Assembly (NCBI GenBank): GCA_963978905.1
Contig: OZ022257.1
Span: forward strand, 43,844,203-43,908,202
From: Trichostrongylus colubriformis
Lineage: Eukaryota > Nematoda > Chromadorea > Rhabditida > Trichostrongylidae
Length of the DNA: 64,000 bases
Reading direction: 5' to 3'
Below are positions 46,001-57,081 of the stretch, in pieces (the stretch's first letter is position 1; every line of letters starts with the position of its first letter). The notes below the pieces were generated by a model that saw nothing but the letters and a program-made list of their open reading frames with translations, ran no database searches and was not told where the DNA came from. The position numbers and the translations under genes are program-made.

Positions 46001-49000
46001 AACGAACTGCAAGAGTTTGTAAGCCCACATCGTAAAGCAAAATTGTCCCTTCCTAGTGTCTTTTATCCTGATCGCGTCCATACTCAAAGTCTACGAACAC
46101 AGAATTGCATTTTCAATTCGATATTTCAGGCGGATGTTTCCCACTGTAAAAGTCGCTATATCCAATATCGACCCTGAAGGTCTCTACTATGTATTCATTG
46201 ATGTCATACCGGTTGATAATAAACGGTAAAATCATTTCGACCACAAGACGCTCCCCCTCTTACATCTGTATACTATGCATTTCTAGATATCGCTATATCT
46301 ATAACAAATCTGCGTGGTTAACAGCTGGAAAGGCAGAGCCCGCACCGAAAAACCGACTATATCTTCATCCAGATTCACCGTACACCGGTGAGCAGGTGAG
46401 TGAGTGCAGCATTGACCTCTTACAATGTTTGTTCTGGAAATCGAATATCTGAAAATACAATGTATTTTCAGTTGTTGAAACAAGTGGTCTCATTCGAGAA
46501 AGCGAAACTTACCAACAACGAAATCGATAAGGCAGGCCATGTAAGTTTATGTGGATTGTGAAGAACAAAAAGTATTGCATATCCTGAAAAACTTTCTAAT
46601 GATTAGTCTTCCATTGGTCCCAAGTGTCACATTGACAAAAGAGCTTGTCAAATGCCAAAAAAGGTGTGGATTCAAGGGAGTTCGCTGCAGACGATTTCTT
46701 CTCATCCCTCCTCCTTTCGTCGAAGTCGCCACCCTATGCGGATTCCCGTGGGGCGCACAGTGAGTGAGATGAGGAGGTGCTCGCAGGGCGAATTACAAAA
46801 ACAGTAAAAAGCTCGAAAACTCAACGAAGTCGAAAAAGGCAGAATTTGAGAATGAATTTATTTTTCTAGTTCTTTACCCCACCTATGATCCTCTCTTCTG
46901 AAGGAACCGTTCTCATTCTTTGTAAAAAATATATTTATGTTGTATTTACCTAATGTCGGCCGCATGCAAAGTTTCACGCAAGAAAATGTGAATTCGCTCA
47001 AATACAGCACTACAAAGTCTTGGACGGGTAGGAGGAGCCTTCGGGCAGGTGCCCACCCCGTCGACCGCCGCGATCGGAGCCGCATTGTAGGAACAGAAAG
47101 TTGAGTGAACAATCCCACTCTTTGTTCCCAACCGCGGCGAACGACGGGACGAGGCTTTTTTCGGAGTCCTCGCCAACCTGACCGAGAATTTGGGGAGCTG
47201 TATCTCGACCAAATCTCTCTTTTTCGCGTGAAACTTTGCATGTGGCCCTTATTAGGCTAATACAACATAAATAACAAAGAAACTCGTTTTTCCGTGAGGA
47301 TTCCTTTAAGGTCCCTAAAACTGATTCTTCCGCTCCATCTCCTATAAATCCTTCAAATTGCGATTTGCAGCCAATTCAAGTTACAATAATTTGAAGAAGC
47401 GAATCATCTATGTTGTTTTTTTTTCGTGTGATTTTTGTGATGTCCCATGACTTCTTTTCAGTGGTACCCATCATTTTTCAGCTGATCCTGAACTCTATGC
47501 ACAAGTATCAACCACGAATCCATGTTGTCAGGCGAAATAAAGGCCAGCACTTGGATCAGAATAAGGTTGGCCACTGACAGGAAAAATCAGTGGTGCGATT
47601 CCGCGATGAATAAAGTTGATGTTTCAGATGAATCTCGCTGAAGAAGTTCATCGAACGTTTGTTTTCACAGAAACACAATTTATGGCTGTGACTGCATATC
47701 AGAATCAACTGGTTAGTTCATAGCTCTGCTATTTGTTTTAATTGACGGAGAAAATGCTCACCATGATAGCCGGCCTCATTTTTTACTTGGATACCTGAGC
47801 TTTGGGCTAGTTTTTATTCGCCTGGATCACTAATGGGCACAGACTGTGCCGAAGACTTTTGTTTCAAGAGAAGAACACTTTAATAATTAAACTAAGTAGG
47901 AAAAGCGACTTTTGTTGGTCAGAGGGATTCACTCTTTCAGAAAAGCGATGCGGCACTTCCATCCGCCTTCCCATGCGCATTTCTTCGTTGCCTTATTTAC
48001 TTATTCACTTAAATGAAGTGAAAACGCTTTGTGAAAACCCGTGGCATTCAGAAATCTATGTTTAGATCACAAAACTGAAGATAGAAAAGAACCCATTTGC
48101 GAAAGGATTTCGAGATCCCAGTGGAAGATCGCCGGAGTACGAACCGTAAGTGCATTCGTTCTACCAGCCTTTCTAAGAATCAGGCGGAATTGTTGCAGAA
48201 AAAAAGAACTATTTCAGCGATTCCCGGCCCGATCTACCTCTGATCATGCCCATGTACAATCCCGTTATCTTTCAACAAGCCCTGCTTGGACAATGTGAGT
48301 TGTGTTCGCTATTATTTCATTCTTGTATGGGCCAACCCTGAAGTGCCAGGGACAAACAGGTGGCGGGAACAGTGGCCTTTCTGTAATACCGTAATACCTC
48401 ATTCTCCAAGACTCAATCCATGCAATTCACATAACGCTCTTCTCCCTACACTCTATATATCCGTCCGTCCTTCCACTTTCAAGCAGCGGTAGTGTGAACA
48501 AATACGGTGGGTTGTGGACGGTTTAAAAACTGTAGAATGCAGCAAAATCAGCACACGCTAAATTCCCACTTCAAAGTTCGATTCCCTCCTAAGTACCATA
48601 ATAAAGCACCTAACAATCTAGAGATCTCAATTTATCTTTCGCCTATCTACCTTGTGTGGCTTAAAGGAATCATCCACGGAGAGAAGATTTTCTTCGTTAC
48701 CCATATGCTTTTGTTCTTTCTGCTTCCTGAAGGCCGCATGCAAAATTTCCCGCGAAGAAATCACAATCCGGCTGAGATATAGCTCTCAAAGCCTGGGTCC
48801 GACAGGGTGTGGCGTCCAGGTGGGTGTCGGCCATGGAGAGCTGACGAGCTGCGCGATCGGGGACGGCGGTCGGAGACGCAGACAGCAGCTGGGAGCGAAC
48901 AAACGCGCCCAATTGCTGTCTGCGTCTCCGACCGTCAGGAAACTATTCGCTCATCGGTGACTGCTGCAAGGTCTTTTGGCGGGAATTCGAACGGACTGCA

Positions 49001-50417
49001 TCATATTCATATTTTCGGGTTTTTAATCCGACAAAAAGAATTTTTCACTATTTTTGTGTTTTCCTTTAAGTATTTTATGTAATACAACGATTCTGAAGTG
49101 AATTAGAATAGCGGGATTCCCGTGGACGATTCCTCCAAGAGAAAAAGAAAGGTGGTTACTTTCACTATAGTATATAACAGTTTCACACGGAATGAAACTG
49201 TCAAAAACCCGAAAATATGACCCTCTTCCGCACTTGATTTTCAAAAGAGGCGAGCTGGGATAAAAATGTCGGCAGCCGCTGAAAAAGACGCCTCTTCCAA
49301 TGCTCGGAGGCGCTACTCACTTAAAACTTTATACTCTACGCATATACTCTTCCCAGGCGCGTGGTTTTTATTTAGATGGCTTACCTGAGCAATTCTCCCT
49401 ATATTACCCCTATCACTGCCTTTAACTTCAATCCCTTTGCGCAAAATTGACAATTTCGCTCAGTATCGGTCGGTCGCCTATGTATGATCCTACAAAATCC
49501 CCACCTCTGCGACGAGTTTCACTGCACGAGAAAAAAATGCGAATCCCGCCGAAACACGGCTCCTAAAAGAGGTGGTCAAGGGGGAGGGGCCTCACAGTGA
49601 GTGCCCCCCTGTCCTCCGCCCCTGTCGGAGATGCATGTGCAAACAGAAACTTACGTAAACAAATCCACTCTTCGTCAACGACCGCGGCGGACGATAGGAC
49701 GGGCACTAGCTTAGAAGCCTCGCCCCTCTCGCCTCCACATTGGGGAGCTAACGTAGCCGTATCCTCACATTTTGGCGTAAAATTTGCATGTGACCCCTAT
49801 TGAGCAAATACAACATAAATATGTGAGTAACAGAAAAAACCATATCTTCGTGCACGATTTCTTTTCGGAATCGGATCGGTGACCACTATCAGTTCTCTGT
49901 GAAAGAATCCACTGTTACCTGGCCTGGGGACAACTCTGTAAAGAAATTGCCATCTTTCTGGGAAGCATCGCTCATCTGAATGCCCTACTCGTGAGGTCAG
50001 ATCACCTTTTACTGCTTCATCGATTCGTGATCACTCTTAGTTTTTCTTATGTCGACGCGTAGACTGTATTTGGGGTAGTGCTGCTCTCGTGAGAACTCTT
50101 ATGGTAAACTTGCCTTTAATGGACCGATAGACTCTCGAACGTCAACAGGTTTTGATCCTTCTCTTTATTTGATAATGAAATTGGTAGCCGTCCAAACTGC
50201 TGTGCGCGCATGATCACAGCCTATTCTGTGACATCAGCCCATTCTGATCGTTTCAGATTACCTCAAAGCGGCGGCCGCCCGGGTAATGCCATCGTTAAAT
50301 CCGGCGATGCTGTCACATGTGCTGTTCTCACAAATGCCGTCCTTACCGAACTCATCCGATCTGCCCCTGAACGCCATGCAACCTTCACCGGCCAAATCAG
50401 AAAGCCTGCCTATCTAG
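34074..50417 (+). CDS. mab-9: T-box transcription factor, Tbx20/MAB-9 class
   Basis: Nuclear DNA-binding regulator. Exons: 34074-34432, 46130-46225, 46287-46395, 46472-46540, 47482-47565, 47628-47711, 48066-48145, 48218-48294, 50257-50417; together 1119 bases, 372 residues plus TAG. The T-box runs from about residue 93 to 284 and shows [99 protein letters not shown] and NPFAKGFRD. The PVDNKRYRY, TGEQLLKQ and YQNQLITKLKI forms point to the Tbx20/H15/MAB-9 branch rather than Tbx1 or Tbx2, judged from memory. FSIDTLL at residues 35-41 fits an eh1 Groucho/UNC-37-binding motif. Residues 3-9 and 13-19 repeat KRELEQP. The start is the first ATG after AACA and opens this repeat; an in-frame ATG 96 bases upstream is possible. 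The C-terminus is proline/serine/methionine-rich. The family specifies hindgut and ventral cord neurons in worms; a role here is inferred. Confidence 0.92.
35765..36027 (+). repeat. Recent tandem duplication, period 136
   Basis: CAGAAAGCAAACATACCAAA occurs at 35765 and 35901, and the following about 125 bases are nearly identical (one C missing in the second copy, GACCCCTATA against GACCCTATA). Both copies contain ATATAAATGTATATAAATG. It lies in the T-box first intron. Confidence 0.9.
36247..37145. mobile_element. Decayed mariner/pogo-type transposon
   Basis: The left end TTAGGTTGTAAGGAAAGTTTTGGCCG is the near-complement of the right end CGGCCAGAACTTTTCTTACAACCTAA, and TA flanks both ends (36245-36246, 37146-37147). 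On the minus strand 36916-36665 an open stretch contains [20 protein letters not shown], which resembles the helix-turn-helix of CENP-B/Tigger-type transposases (D..L..WF...R). No catalytic domain was found, so the element is a remnant. The superfamily call rests on the TA duplication and this weak match. Confidence 0.7.
41033..41515. mobile_element. Tc1-like non-autonomous element, copy 1
   Basis: The left end CAGTACCGCTCAAAATTCTTCCG and the right end CCGAAAACTTTTGAGCGCAACTG are imperfect inverted complements, flanked by TA (41031-41032, 41516-41517). The 483-base interior is closely related to the element at 57082-57605. A 109-codon open frame inside is not shared as a frame by the second copy, so it is probably not a gene. 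Confidence 0.8.
46857..47295. repeat. Foldback repeat, family E, full copy
   Basis: The left arm contains GGCCGCATGCAAAGTTTCACGC and GTGAATTCGCTCAAATACAGC. The right arm contains GGGAGCTGTATCTCGACC and GCGTGAAACTTTGCATGTGGCC, its inverted partner. ATATTTATGTTGTATTTACC on the left pairs with CTAATACAACATAAATAA on the right. It lies in the T-box intron 46541-47481. Confidence 0.7.
48690..48960. repeat. Family E repeat, left half, with an inner hairpin
   Basis: GGCCGCATGCAAAATTTCCCGCG and AATCCGGCTGAGATATAGC match the family E left arm. It continues with GGACGGCGGTCGGAGACGCAGACAGCAG, which pairs with CTGTCTGCGTCTCCGACCGTC some 30 bases later. It lies in the last T-box intron. Confidence 0.6.
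49185..49440. repeat. Dispersed repeat, family D, copy 2
   Basis: GAATGAAACTGTCAAAAACCC, GACCCTCTTCCGC and TACCCCTATCACTGCCTTT occur in the same order and spacing as in the copy at 11255-11520. It lies in the last T-box intron. Confidence 0.6.
49440..49860. repeat. Family E repeat, right half
   Basis: The segment contains ACCGCGGCGGACGATAGGACG, CATTGGGGAGCTAACG, GCGTAAAATTTGCATGTGACCC and TTGAGCAAATACAACATAAATATG, matching the right half of the copies at 46857 and 58855. The left arm is degraded. Confidence 0.55.
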
Positions 50418-51411
50418 ACATCGTCGTATTCCATATCTACTGAATATCATTGTAATTTTATCATCAGTATTTTCCATACCCACATTGTCATTCCTATGTT
50501 ATCTCGGGGCCTGGGATGGGCTCGCATCGATTCCCATCTGTGAATTCTGTCCATCACCCATTCGAGACCACTTAACGACTGCTGTACACATCGCAAACCG
50601 GTCCTTCCGTTATGTCTTGTCCCTTCGGTGCAATGCAAAGAAAAAAGTCTACTGTAGTCATGCCCCGGTTTTTACTTCTTCTTTTTCTTCTTCTTCAGCT
50701 AATCGATATTGCCTTGTTGAGGCCCTATGAAAAACTCCCATAAACTCTTTATTATCTTTTTCCTGCTCTCAAGTAAATTTTATAATATTGTGTATTTTTA
50801 GGAATATGTTTGTCAAGCACTGTGTTATGTATATGTATATAAAATTATGATTTGTGCGAGAAAACAGTACAGGGTGCGGTCAAAGTATTTATTATAATAC
50901 TCCTTGAGCACCTGACAAAGTACATACTGCCATTTCAACTGGCAAGTAGATGTCAACAAGAATTTTGCTCAAAGTATAGATAATCAATAGGCATTACATA
51001 GTGTGTCCCTTAAGTTTGATAAGATCGCCTTTAGGAGGGAGAGCATACGTCGTCTGAAGCAGGTGACCGTCGTAGAAATTGTCCTTAACTTTTGGGACTT
51101 AGAAGTGCCGAGCAACTTCTGAGAAGCAGTGTCGGCTTCGCCTCCGAAAACATTCCAATACATACACAGTTTAGTTACGGGTCTCGCATGGTTCAGCGGT
51201 CGAAACATTTCCACTGATGTCAGAGCCGGCCATTTCAACTTGCTCAGTATTTAGTGCTCAATTCTTATTGATAGTCAACAGTTCAGTATTGTAACGCTGC
51301 TATCACAGCCGACTCTTTTCAAGGGTTCAGATGATTTGGCGATCACAGCTGATACCGGATCAGGAACGTTGATCCCCATCACCGGACACTTGAGCTGTGT
51401 GGTCACTTTTT

Positions 51412-51675
51412 GGGCGTGGGGATCGATTGGTCGAGTTTTCGCGCGGGCGCCCGGAGCGAGTGCGAGTCGTTTAGATTTTCGCTCAAGGCACAATGGGCTG
51501 GTACCGTAAGTGACCTTCAAAGATAGGCGAACTCCCGAAGCCTTCGAATTGCAATCTTTAAAGGACCCTTACGGTACTAGCCCATTGCGTCTTGAGCGGT
51601 CCAAACGACTCATACTGACGGCGCCGCGAGTGTGACGCCACGAAGCGAAAATTCGACCAATCGACCCTCACCCTT
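51412..51675. mobile_element. Foldback element, family B, copy 3
   Basis: GGGATCGATTGGTCGAGTTTTCGC pairs with GCGAAAATTCGACCAATCGACCC. The interior is itself a near-perfect hairpin: GGCTGGTACCGTAAGTGACC against GGACCCTTACGGTACTAGCC, separated by about 50 bases. Confidence 0.8.
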
Positions 51676-52621
51676 TTTGGGAGTTCAGGCAATTTAGTGT
51701 CCCAAGTTTTTGTTTCTACGATTGGCAACATTTCGTACAGTATGTGAACATCTAATGCCCGTATGTTGGTGGTAGATACATTTACCGGTTACTGGCCTAG
51801 AATTTCAGATAGTTTAGCTGTCGACACGCTTCGTTGCCTGGTATGGCATTAAAAATGGTTCACTTGCTTTGAACGATCATTCATGTAGATTGCAGTATCG
51901 AATGAGAGGCGCCATCATTTGTAAGGCTAAATAGTTCAGCGGTCGAAACATTCCTATTGATATCGAAGCAGAACCATGTTCACTTGCTCAGCATTCAGTG
52001 ATCGATAAACCTTCTCGAAATTTGATCATCCAATGGCACTGAGCATCAGACCCATAAGCAACAAGGGGTGCCAAAAAAAACAGTCACTTTTTCTCCTCCT
52101 TTTTCGATACCATATTAGGCCAAGTTCGGCGGATTCTGACGAGGTATTTCCAACCCTCAACTTACGAGCACACCTCACACTATCGCCAGACTCCTTTACA
52201 GCCTTGTGCACGGGCAGAAGCGGAAGCTTCTTTCGAGTGAATGTGATGTGTCCCCTCAACTCGGCAAAATCCGAGATTTCGTCACCCTCGTTCACAACCT
52301 TGTTAAGGTCCGTTCCCCTGGGTACCTGAAAAGTTTCATTTCGGGTGGAGTTCTTGAACAATTCGTTTTCCACGGGTTCCCAACGCCTTTCGTTTCTAAG
52401 AACCAGAACGTGCCATTACCACTGAAACCCCTCCGGAGGCGGGTTTAACGCATGAAAAATGACACTTCGGATCATAGCAGCGTTGTTCAAGCAGCGAAAG
52501 CTCTGTGACTTCCATGAACCGAAGGTTCAGTCCTTGGGAAGCTTCTGACTAGAGATCCACCACGGAAGCTGACTCTGCTGTGTGTGGCGCACCCTGATGC
52601 AGTAGATGCTCCAAGGTCCGT

Positions 52622-52892
52622 CTTGCGACGGGTGGGGGTCGATTGATCGAATTTTTGCGTCGTCGCGCGCGACGAGCGGCTCGGCGGGTGCGAGTAGCAG
52701 TGGCAGGGCATGGCAGCCTTCAAGCGAGGCAGTGTGGCATGGGTGGAGGAGGCAGTGTGGCATGGGTGGAAGTGAAGAGGTGACGCAGCCACGCTGTGCC
52801 AGGCTCCCAAGCGCAATCGATTCGGCGCGTCGTACTGGTGGCGCCGCGAGTGCGACGCCGCGAAGCGAAAATTCGACCAATCGACTCCTAAC
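52622..52892. mobile_element. Foldback element, family B, copy 4
   Basis: GGGGGTCGATTGATCGAATTTTTGCG pairs with CGCGAAGCGAAAATTCGACCAATCGACTCC. The interior has a partly duplicated GGCAGTGTGGCATGGGTGGA unit at about 52730-52770 and shares much sequence with copy 5. Confidence 0.75.
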
Positions 52893-53499
52893 CGTTGCCG
52901 ATTGAGAACCCCATATTTTCATAACAGTAAAAGTGGTAAGCCCCAGCCTGCTCTTGCTTTAAGAGGAACGTTTAAGGGATATTCTGCTATGATTCTTTTA
53001 TATCCTTCGTTACCCTCTGTTTCGTAAACTTGTCGGAAGTGAACCGCGAGAAGAATTACTCTTTTTTTGACAACCCCTGCATAATAGTCGTATTCTAGTA
53101 GTTTGCGGTGTACGAGATTTCTCCAATCACTGCTACACTATTTTCACCCATTATCAGTCATTATCAGATCTAATCGGTCCCGACTGATACTGTCTCCGTA
53201 CCACTAATTACAACACCTATGAGTTTGAACACTCCATTGTCGGCTGGGAAATGGACACGAAATCTGTGAAAGAATAGGTTATCTGGTCTTCCTCAAACAA
53301 ATATTTCGTTCCTGATATGATATCAATTACATCAGAGGATATCGATCATCTGGACTTTCGAAAAGTGGCACGATATGCAGCGGTAACTACTGAAACATCA
53401 TTCCGTCACCTATAAGGATTAACCACAGCGAGAGAACGTCCTTCGTACTCCAATATCAGTAGCAAGCAATGCTTCGGCTGTAAAGTGTTTGAAGTTCTG

Positions 53500-53765
53500 A
53501 ATAGTGATAGTTACTGGTGATAAGCGCACTCCCACTCACACGATTTCGGGATTAGATCCCGTATCAAAGCCTGCTCAGGTCAACCAAGTTTCCCATTCCT
53601 CCGAGATAGGTGGATTGGCACCAGATTTGTCTAGGAGGATGAAAGCATATCTGGTAAATCGGCTCGGCCCCGCGGTCATTGATGGCCAAATTCATCCGGC
53701 ACCGTCTCTTTAGATGGACCTAGATGCGTGCCGCACCCCGTCCTTTACATCCTTTTGTATATATA
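53500..53765. repeat. SINE-like dispersed repeat, copy 1
   Basis: ATTTCGGGATTAGATCCCGT is B-box-like. Downstream come GGTCAACCAAGTTTCCCATTCC, GAGATAGGTGGATTGGCACC and TCTAGGAGGATGAAAGC. A diverged relative at about 60270-60365 shares CCAACCAAGCCTCCCATCCC and GAAGGATGAAAG. I associate this ordered set with dispersed repeats of strongylid genomes, from memory only. Confidence 0.45.
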
Positions 53766-55414
53766 CACATTCTTCTAATTGCTTTTATAGTTGCAATGAG
53801 ACCGATTTGCTACAGATAACAGAGGAAAAAAAACTGATTGGTTCCAGGTCATTAGATAATGATCGATCGTATGAACAATAATAACATATACTAATTTCAT
53901 TCCCCAGTGGTTCGAAATTCTTTTAAAAGCCATTTTTTCTTCTCGTGTGGATCACTTCACGGATATGACATGATGGCGACCGTAGTCACTCTCAACAAGT
54001 GTAGCCAACATGATATGTGGACGAGAGATAAGCGAAGGCGATAAGAGCCATTCCTCATGTCAGCCTCACAAGGGATTTCACACACGACGCTCACGAGCAG
54101 AAATCACAATAGGAGGATTTCAATGACAATCAGCAAACAGAGGGTGGAAATGATCGAAGCCATGACAGCAACATCACATTTCAGTTTTCTCTGTTATGCC
54201 ATTGAGATTGTTGCGTGATGCATTTTATTTACAAATTGACCTTTCGACCCGATCGTCTTTCTCAAAGACCTAAACTTGGCTTTAGAGTAAGGATTTTGCC
54301 CACTATTCCGGCCAAGGCTCATCTTCCAAGCAGTTCCTACAGAAAATTAGGAAGAACGCCGGTCCCCCTACGAGAAACACCTTGTGTTATATGTTCTTTC
54401 CGTACCACTGGGGTTTGCGCCACAATTGGTGTTATCTATCAAATGAGTATCAGACATGCAACGCAACATACACTGAGGAAACAGGAAGAACTGTAGCAAT
54501 ACGTGCAAGCACATCTTACGAAAAACACGAGGTGACATAAGAACCGTCCTGGAAAGGCATATAACCAAGGAGCATGAGGAAAACGACTTTGATTAAAGTG
54601 CAGAATTCAGGCGTCTTGGATTTCCGCAAGGAATTCCAGTATGAACAACCGAAATGAGGGAACCGAGGTGAAAGTCACGTATGATCTTCTGTCATCTGTG
54701 CCACAATGCGAGCTGCTGTTGTAAAAAAGACCTGCATGCAGCACTGCATGGGATCTCTCGTTCCACAACAACAAACACTGAGTAATGTAGTTTTCCTGCT
54801 GCGGTGGTGGACTAGGTGAGCCCACTTCCCTCGTACGAGTTTTTTGCAGTTTTTCCTAATTTTCCGTCAGAACCGTTAGGCCGCGTTCACGCTTTGTGCA
54901 GTGCCACGACGGCGGCAGATTCATGTCCCCCCCCCCAACCTACGACGGCACTCTGTTGACGGGCTACGTTGATAATACTTGACCACTACACTACAGTATG
55001 ATGATCGTGGCGAGAGTCACGAATACGAAATCTTATCTCAGCATAGTGCCAAAGGGGGTACCGCTGTGGTCGGTGGCGAACACACGATTTTACCGACGGC
55101 GCCGCCGGTGCCAGACCAGCTCGTTTAAGGCCTTTGAAGAAGGCGGTGTGATCGAAGCTTCAGACTCTAAAAGAAGAGTTCCACCTAACAACTTCAGTGG
55201 GATAGCAAAGAAAATTGAAGTTAACATCGATGCCGAGGTCGAAGTTGGGGTATCGTAGTATTACCTTCGCATCAAAGCTCGCCATGCTTGTGGCACTGAC
55301 CTTCGTTCGAGCAGTACCACATTCAACATTACGAATAGTTTGTGATGACTGCTTAAGAGCACCTTTTGCGAAAATTTTCATTATTGGCTATTAGTGAAAA
55401 AAATAGGAGCCCTG

Positions 55415-55700
55415 AATAGGTGGGTAGCGGCGAAGCTACTCACGCCAAAAAACCGCGTGGCCGCCCGCGGCGAGCGGCGCGGCGGGTGCGAGTGGCAGTG
55501 GCAGAGCACAGCAGCCTTCAAGCAAGGCGGTGTGACATGAATGGAGGAGGCAGGGTGACATGGGTGGGAGCGCAGACGTGACGCAGCCACGCTCTGCCGG
55601 GCTCCTAAGGGCAACCAATTCGCAAGTCGTACTGATGGCGCCGCGAGTGCGACACCGCTGTAGCGATTTTCTGGCGTAAGTAGCCCCACCCGCAGGGCAG
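55415..55700. mobile_element. Foldback element, family B, copy 5 (diverged ends)
   Basis: The left end GGTGGGTAGCGGCGAAGCTACTCACGCCA pairs only partly with TGGCGTAAGTAGCCCCACCC on the right. The interior (CGGCGGGTGCGAGTGGCAGTGGCAG, CCTTCAAGC, GTGACGCAGCCACGCT) is close to copy 4. Confidence 0.7.
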
Positions 55701-56210
55701 TGAGAAAAACTGTAAGAGCGTTAACATTCGGCTCTCCTCTCAATCCACTTTGATATACACTAACGCGTTCAGAAAGGAGCTTCAAACGAGATAAGACCAA
55801 AGAAGTGGGAGTGTTGGCGAAGAAGGAAGATGTTGTGACACGGATTTTGCCCACGTTTTGCCGTCACTGCTATCAATTGAGCCGCGTTCATACTTCGCGC
55901 ACAGGCGCCGGCACAGGTACGCAAAGTATGGACGCGGCTTTACAGCGGGTGTTCTTGGTTGACAACTCACCGATTGACGGCTACAGCATGCCGCGGTAAC
56001 GGTGTAAAATTGATAATCCACTATGGCGATGTCTGCCTTTCATCGCAATATCCTCAAACCCGCATCAAGGAGGTCGAGTATGTGACGCTCTCAGAAGGGA
56101 GCAAGCGATCTACTCAAGAACCTATTTGTGGAAACGTACGTGCCCGTGCTGCGAACATAACGAAGTAGTGTCTACCCTTCAGACTCTCTGGGGCTGTCAT
56201 CGTCGTCTAA

Positions 56211-56674
56211 CAAGGGAAGGTATTTTACTTCCCATGGAACTTTGAAATGAGATACGGGGAGATCGATAGAGCTTCGAACGCTGATTATAACTGTGAAAAC
56301 CAAAATTGCTACCTGGCATTCTGAAGGGAGTTACGATGGGTCAAAGTTTGCCTGTGACACCTCATTGGCGAGGCACTTTGCCATCAGCAAGGCCGTTGCT
56401 AAGCCCAATCACCCACGAACCCAACCTCGCAGATCTGGAACACTACCGATAAGCCACTGTGGTCAATTCTGGCTATCTAACGGCCTTGCTGATGGCAAAG
56501 TGCCTCGCCAGTGAGATGTCACAGGCAAGTCGCAGGCAAACTTTGACCATCGTAACTCGCTCAGAATGCCAGGTAGCAATTTTGGTTCTCACAATTATAA
56601 TGAGCGTTCAAAGCTCTATCGATTCCCCTGGGTCTCATTTCAAAGTTTCATGGGAAGTAAAATACCTTCCCTTG
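56211..56674. mobile_element. Foldback element with TAA target duplication and tRNA-like core (family H, copy 2)
   Basis: It starts CAAGGGAAGGTATTTTACTTCC and ends with the inverted complement, and TAA flanks both ends (56208-56210, 56675-56677). The arms pair over about 190 bases (for example AAAATTGCTACCTGGCATTCTGA against TCAGAATGCCAGGTAGCAATTTT). The ends match copy 1 at 5787-6816. The centre (56395-56475, minus strand) carries GTGGCTTATCGGTAGTG and GTTGGGTTCGTGGG, which are A- and B-box-like. Confidence 0.85.
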
Positions 56675-57014
56675 TAAGTGGAGGTGCTTACGTCCTCCAC
56701 ACATCATAAATCCACACGGTTTTAATTGATACGAAAATGAAACGGAAGACACGTCACGTCCAAAGTAAAGGGAGGAGAAGCAGCTCCCCGTTACTGAAGT
56801 ACTTAGCCATTTCATTTGATTTTTTTCCACTGCTGTATTACTGAGCACCTATCTATCATAGTCAGCGGTCAACGTTTAGTATCCACTACCTTCACAAGAA
56901 CCGGAAAACACAAGTTCCGTGAAAGAGAGCGAAAACTACTCCCTTCCACTGCATAATTCACATTTGTGCAAAGTACACAAAAAATTGCATTTGTGAGAAC
57001 TACACAAAAAAAAA

Positions 57015-57060
57015 ATTTTAATATGTGGTGCCTGAACCTATTGCCAACAATTTCTCTTAG
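57015..57060. repeat. Solo fragment of the Tc1-like element
   Basis: AATTTTAATATGTGGTGCCTGAACC and TTGCCAACA here repeat an internal part of the adjoining element (57150-57195). It is a partial extra copy directly outside the left end. Confidence 0.6.
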
Positions 57061-57081
57061 GGCACCTGGTTTTCCCACATA

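Larger units (their letters stand above)
34433..46129 (+). other. Giant first intron (11.7 kb) of the T-box gene
   Basis: The donor CG|GTCAGT at 34433 and the acceptor ATATTTCAG ending at 46129 restore the codon CGG inside the conserved T-box stretch SGRRMFPTV, so the two halves clearly belong together. Identified contents are the tandem duplication at 35765, the pogo/mariner-like element at 36247 and the Tc1-like element at 41033. About 37150-41030 and 41520-46120 hold no coding exon I can defend; they may contain enhancers or unrecognised repeats. Confidence 0.85.
50960..53300. repeat. Fragmented family G block
   Basis: Blocks GTTCAGCGGTCGAAACATT, TGTAGATTGCAGTATCGAATGAGAGG and TGTTCACTTGCTCAGCATTCAG match the middle part of the block at 21620-23425, and CATTATCAGTCATTATCAGATC with CACCTATGAGTTTGAAC (53150-53240) matches its tandem-unit part. 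Two family B elements interrupt it. Confidence 0.5.
50418..57081. other. Repeat-filled intergenic region between the convergent T-box and copine genes
   Basis: No coding exon was found. The identified contents are three family B foldbacks, a family G block, a SINE-like segment, a family H foldback and the Tc1-like copy that starts at 57082. The stretches 50420-51000, 53760-55400 and 55720-56200 show nothing recognisable. Confidence 0.6.

Noticed and set aside
52527..52922. 131-codon minus-strand open frame
   Set aside because: It lies in family B copy 4; its GC-rich composition produces open frames in several phases.
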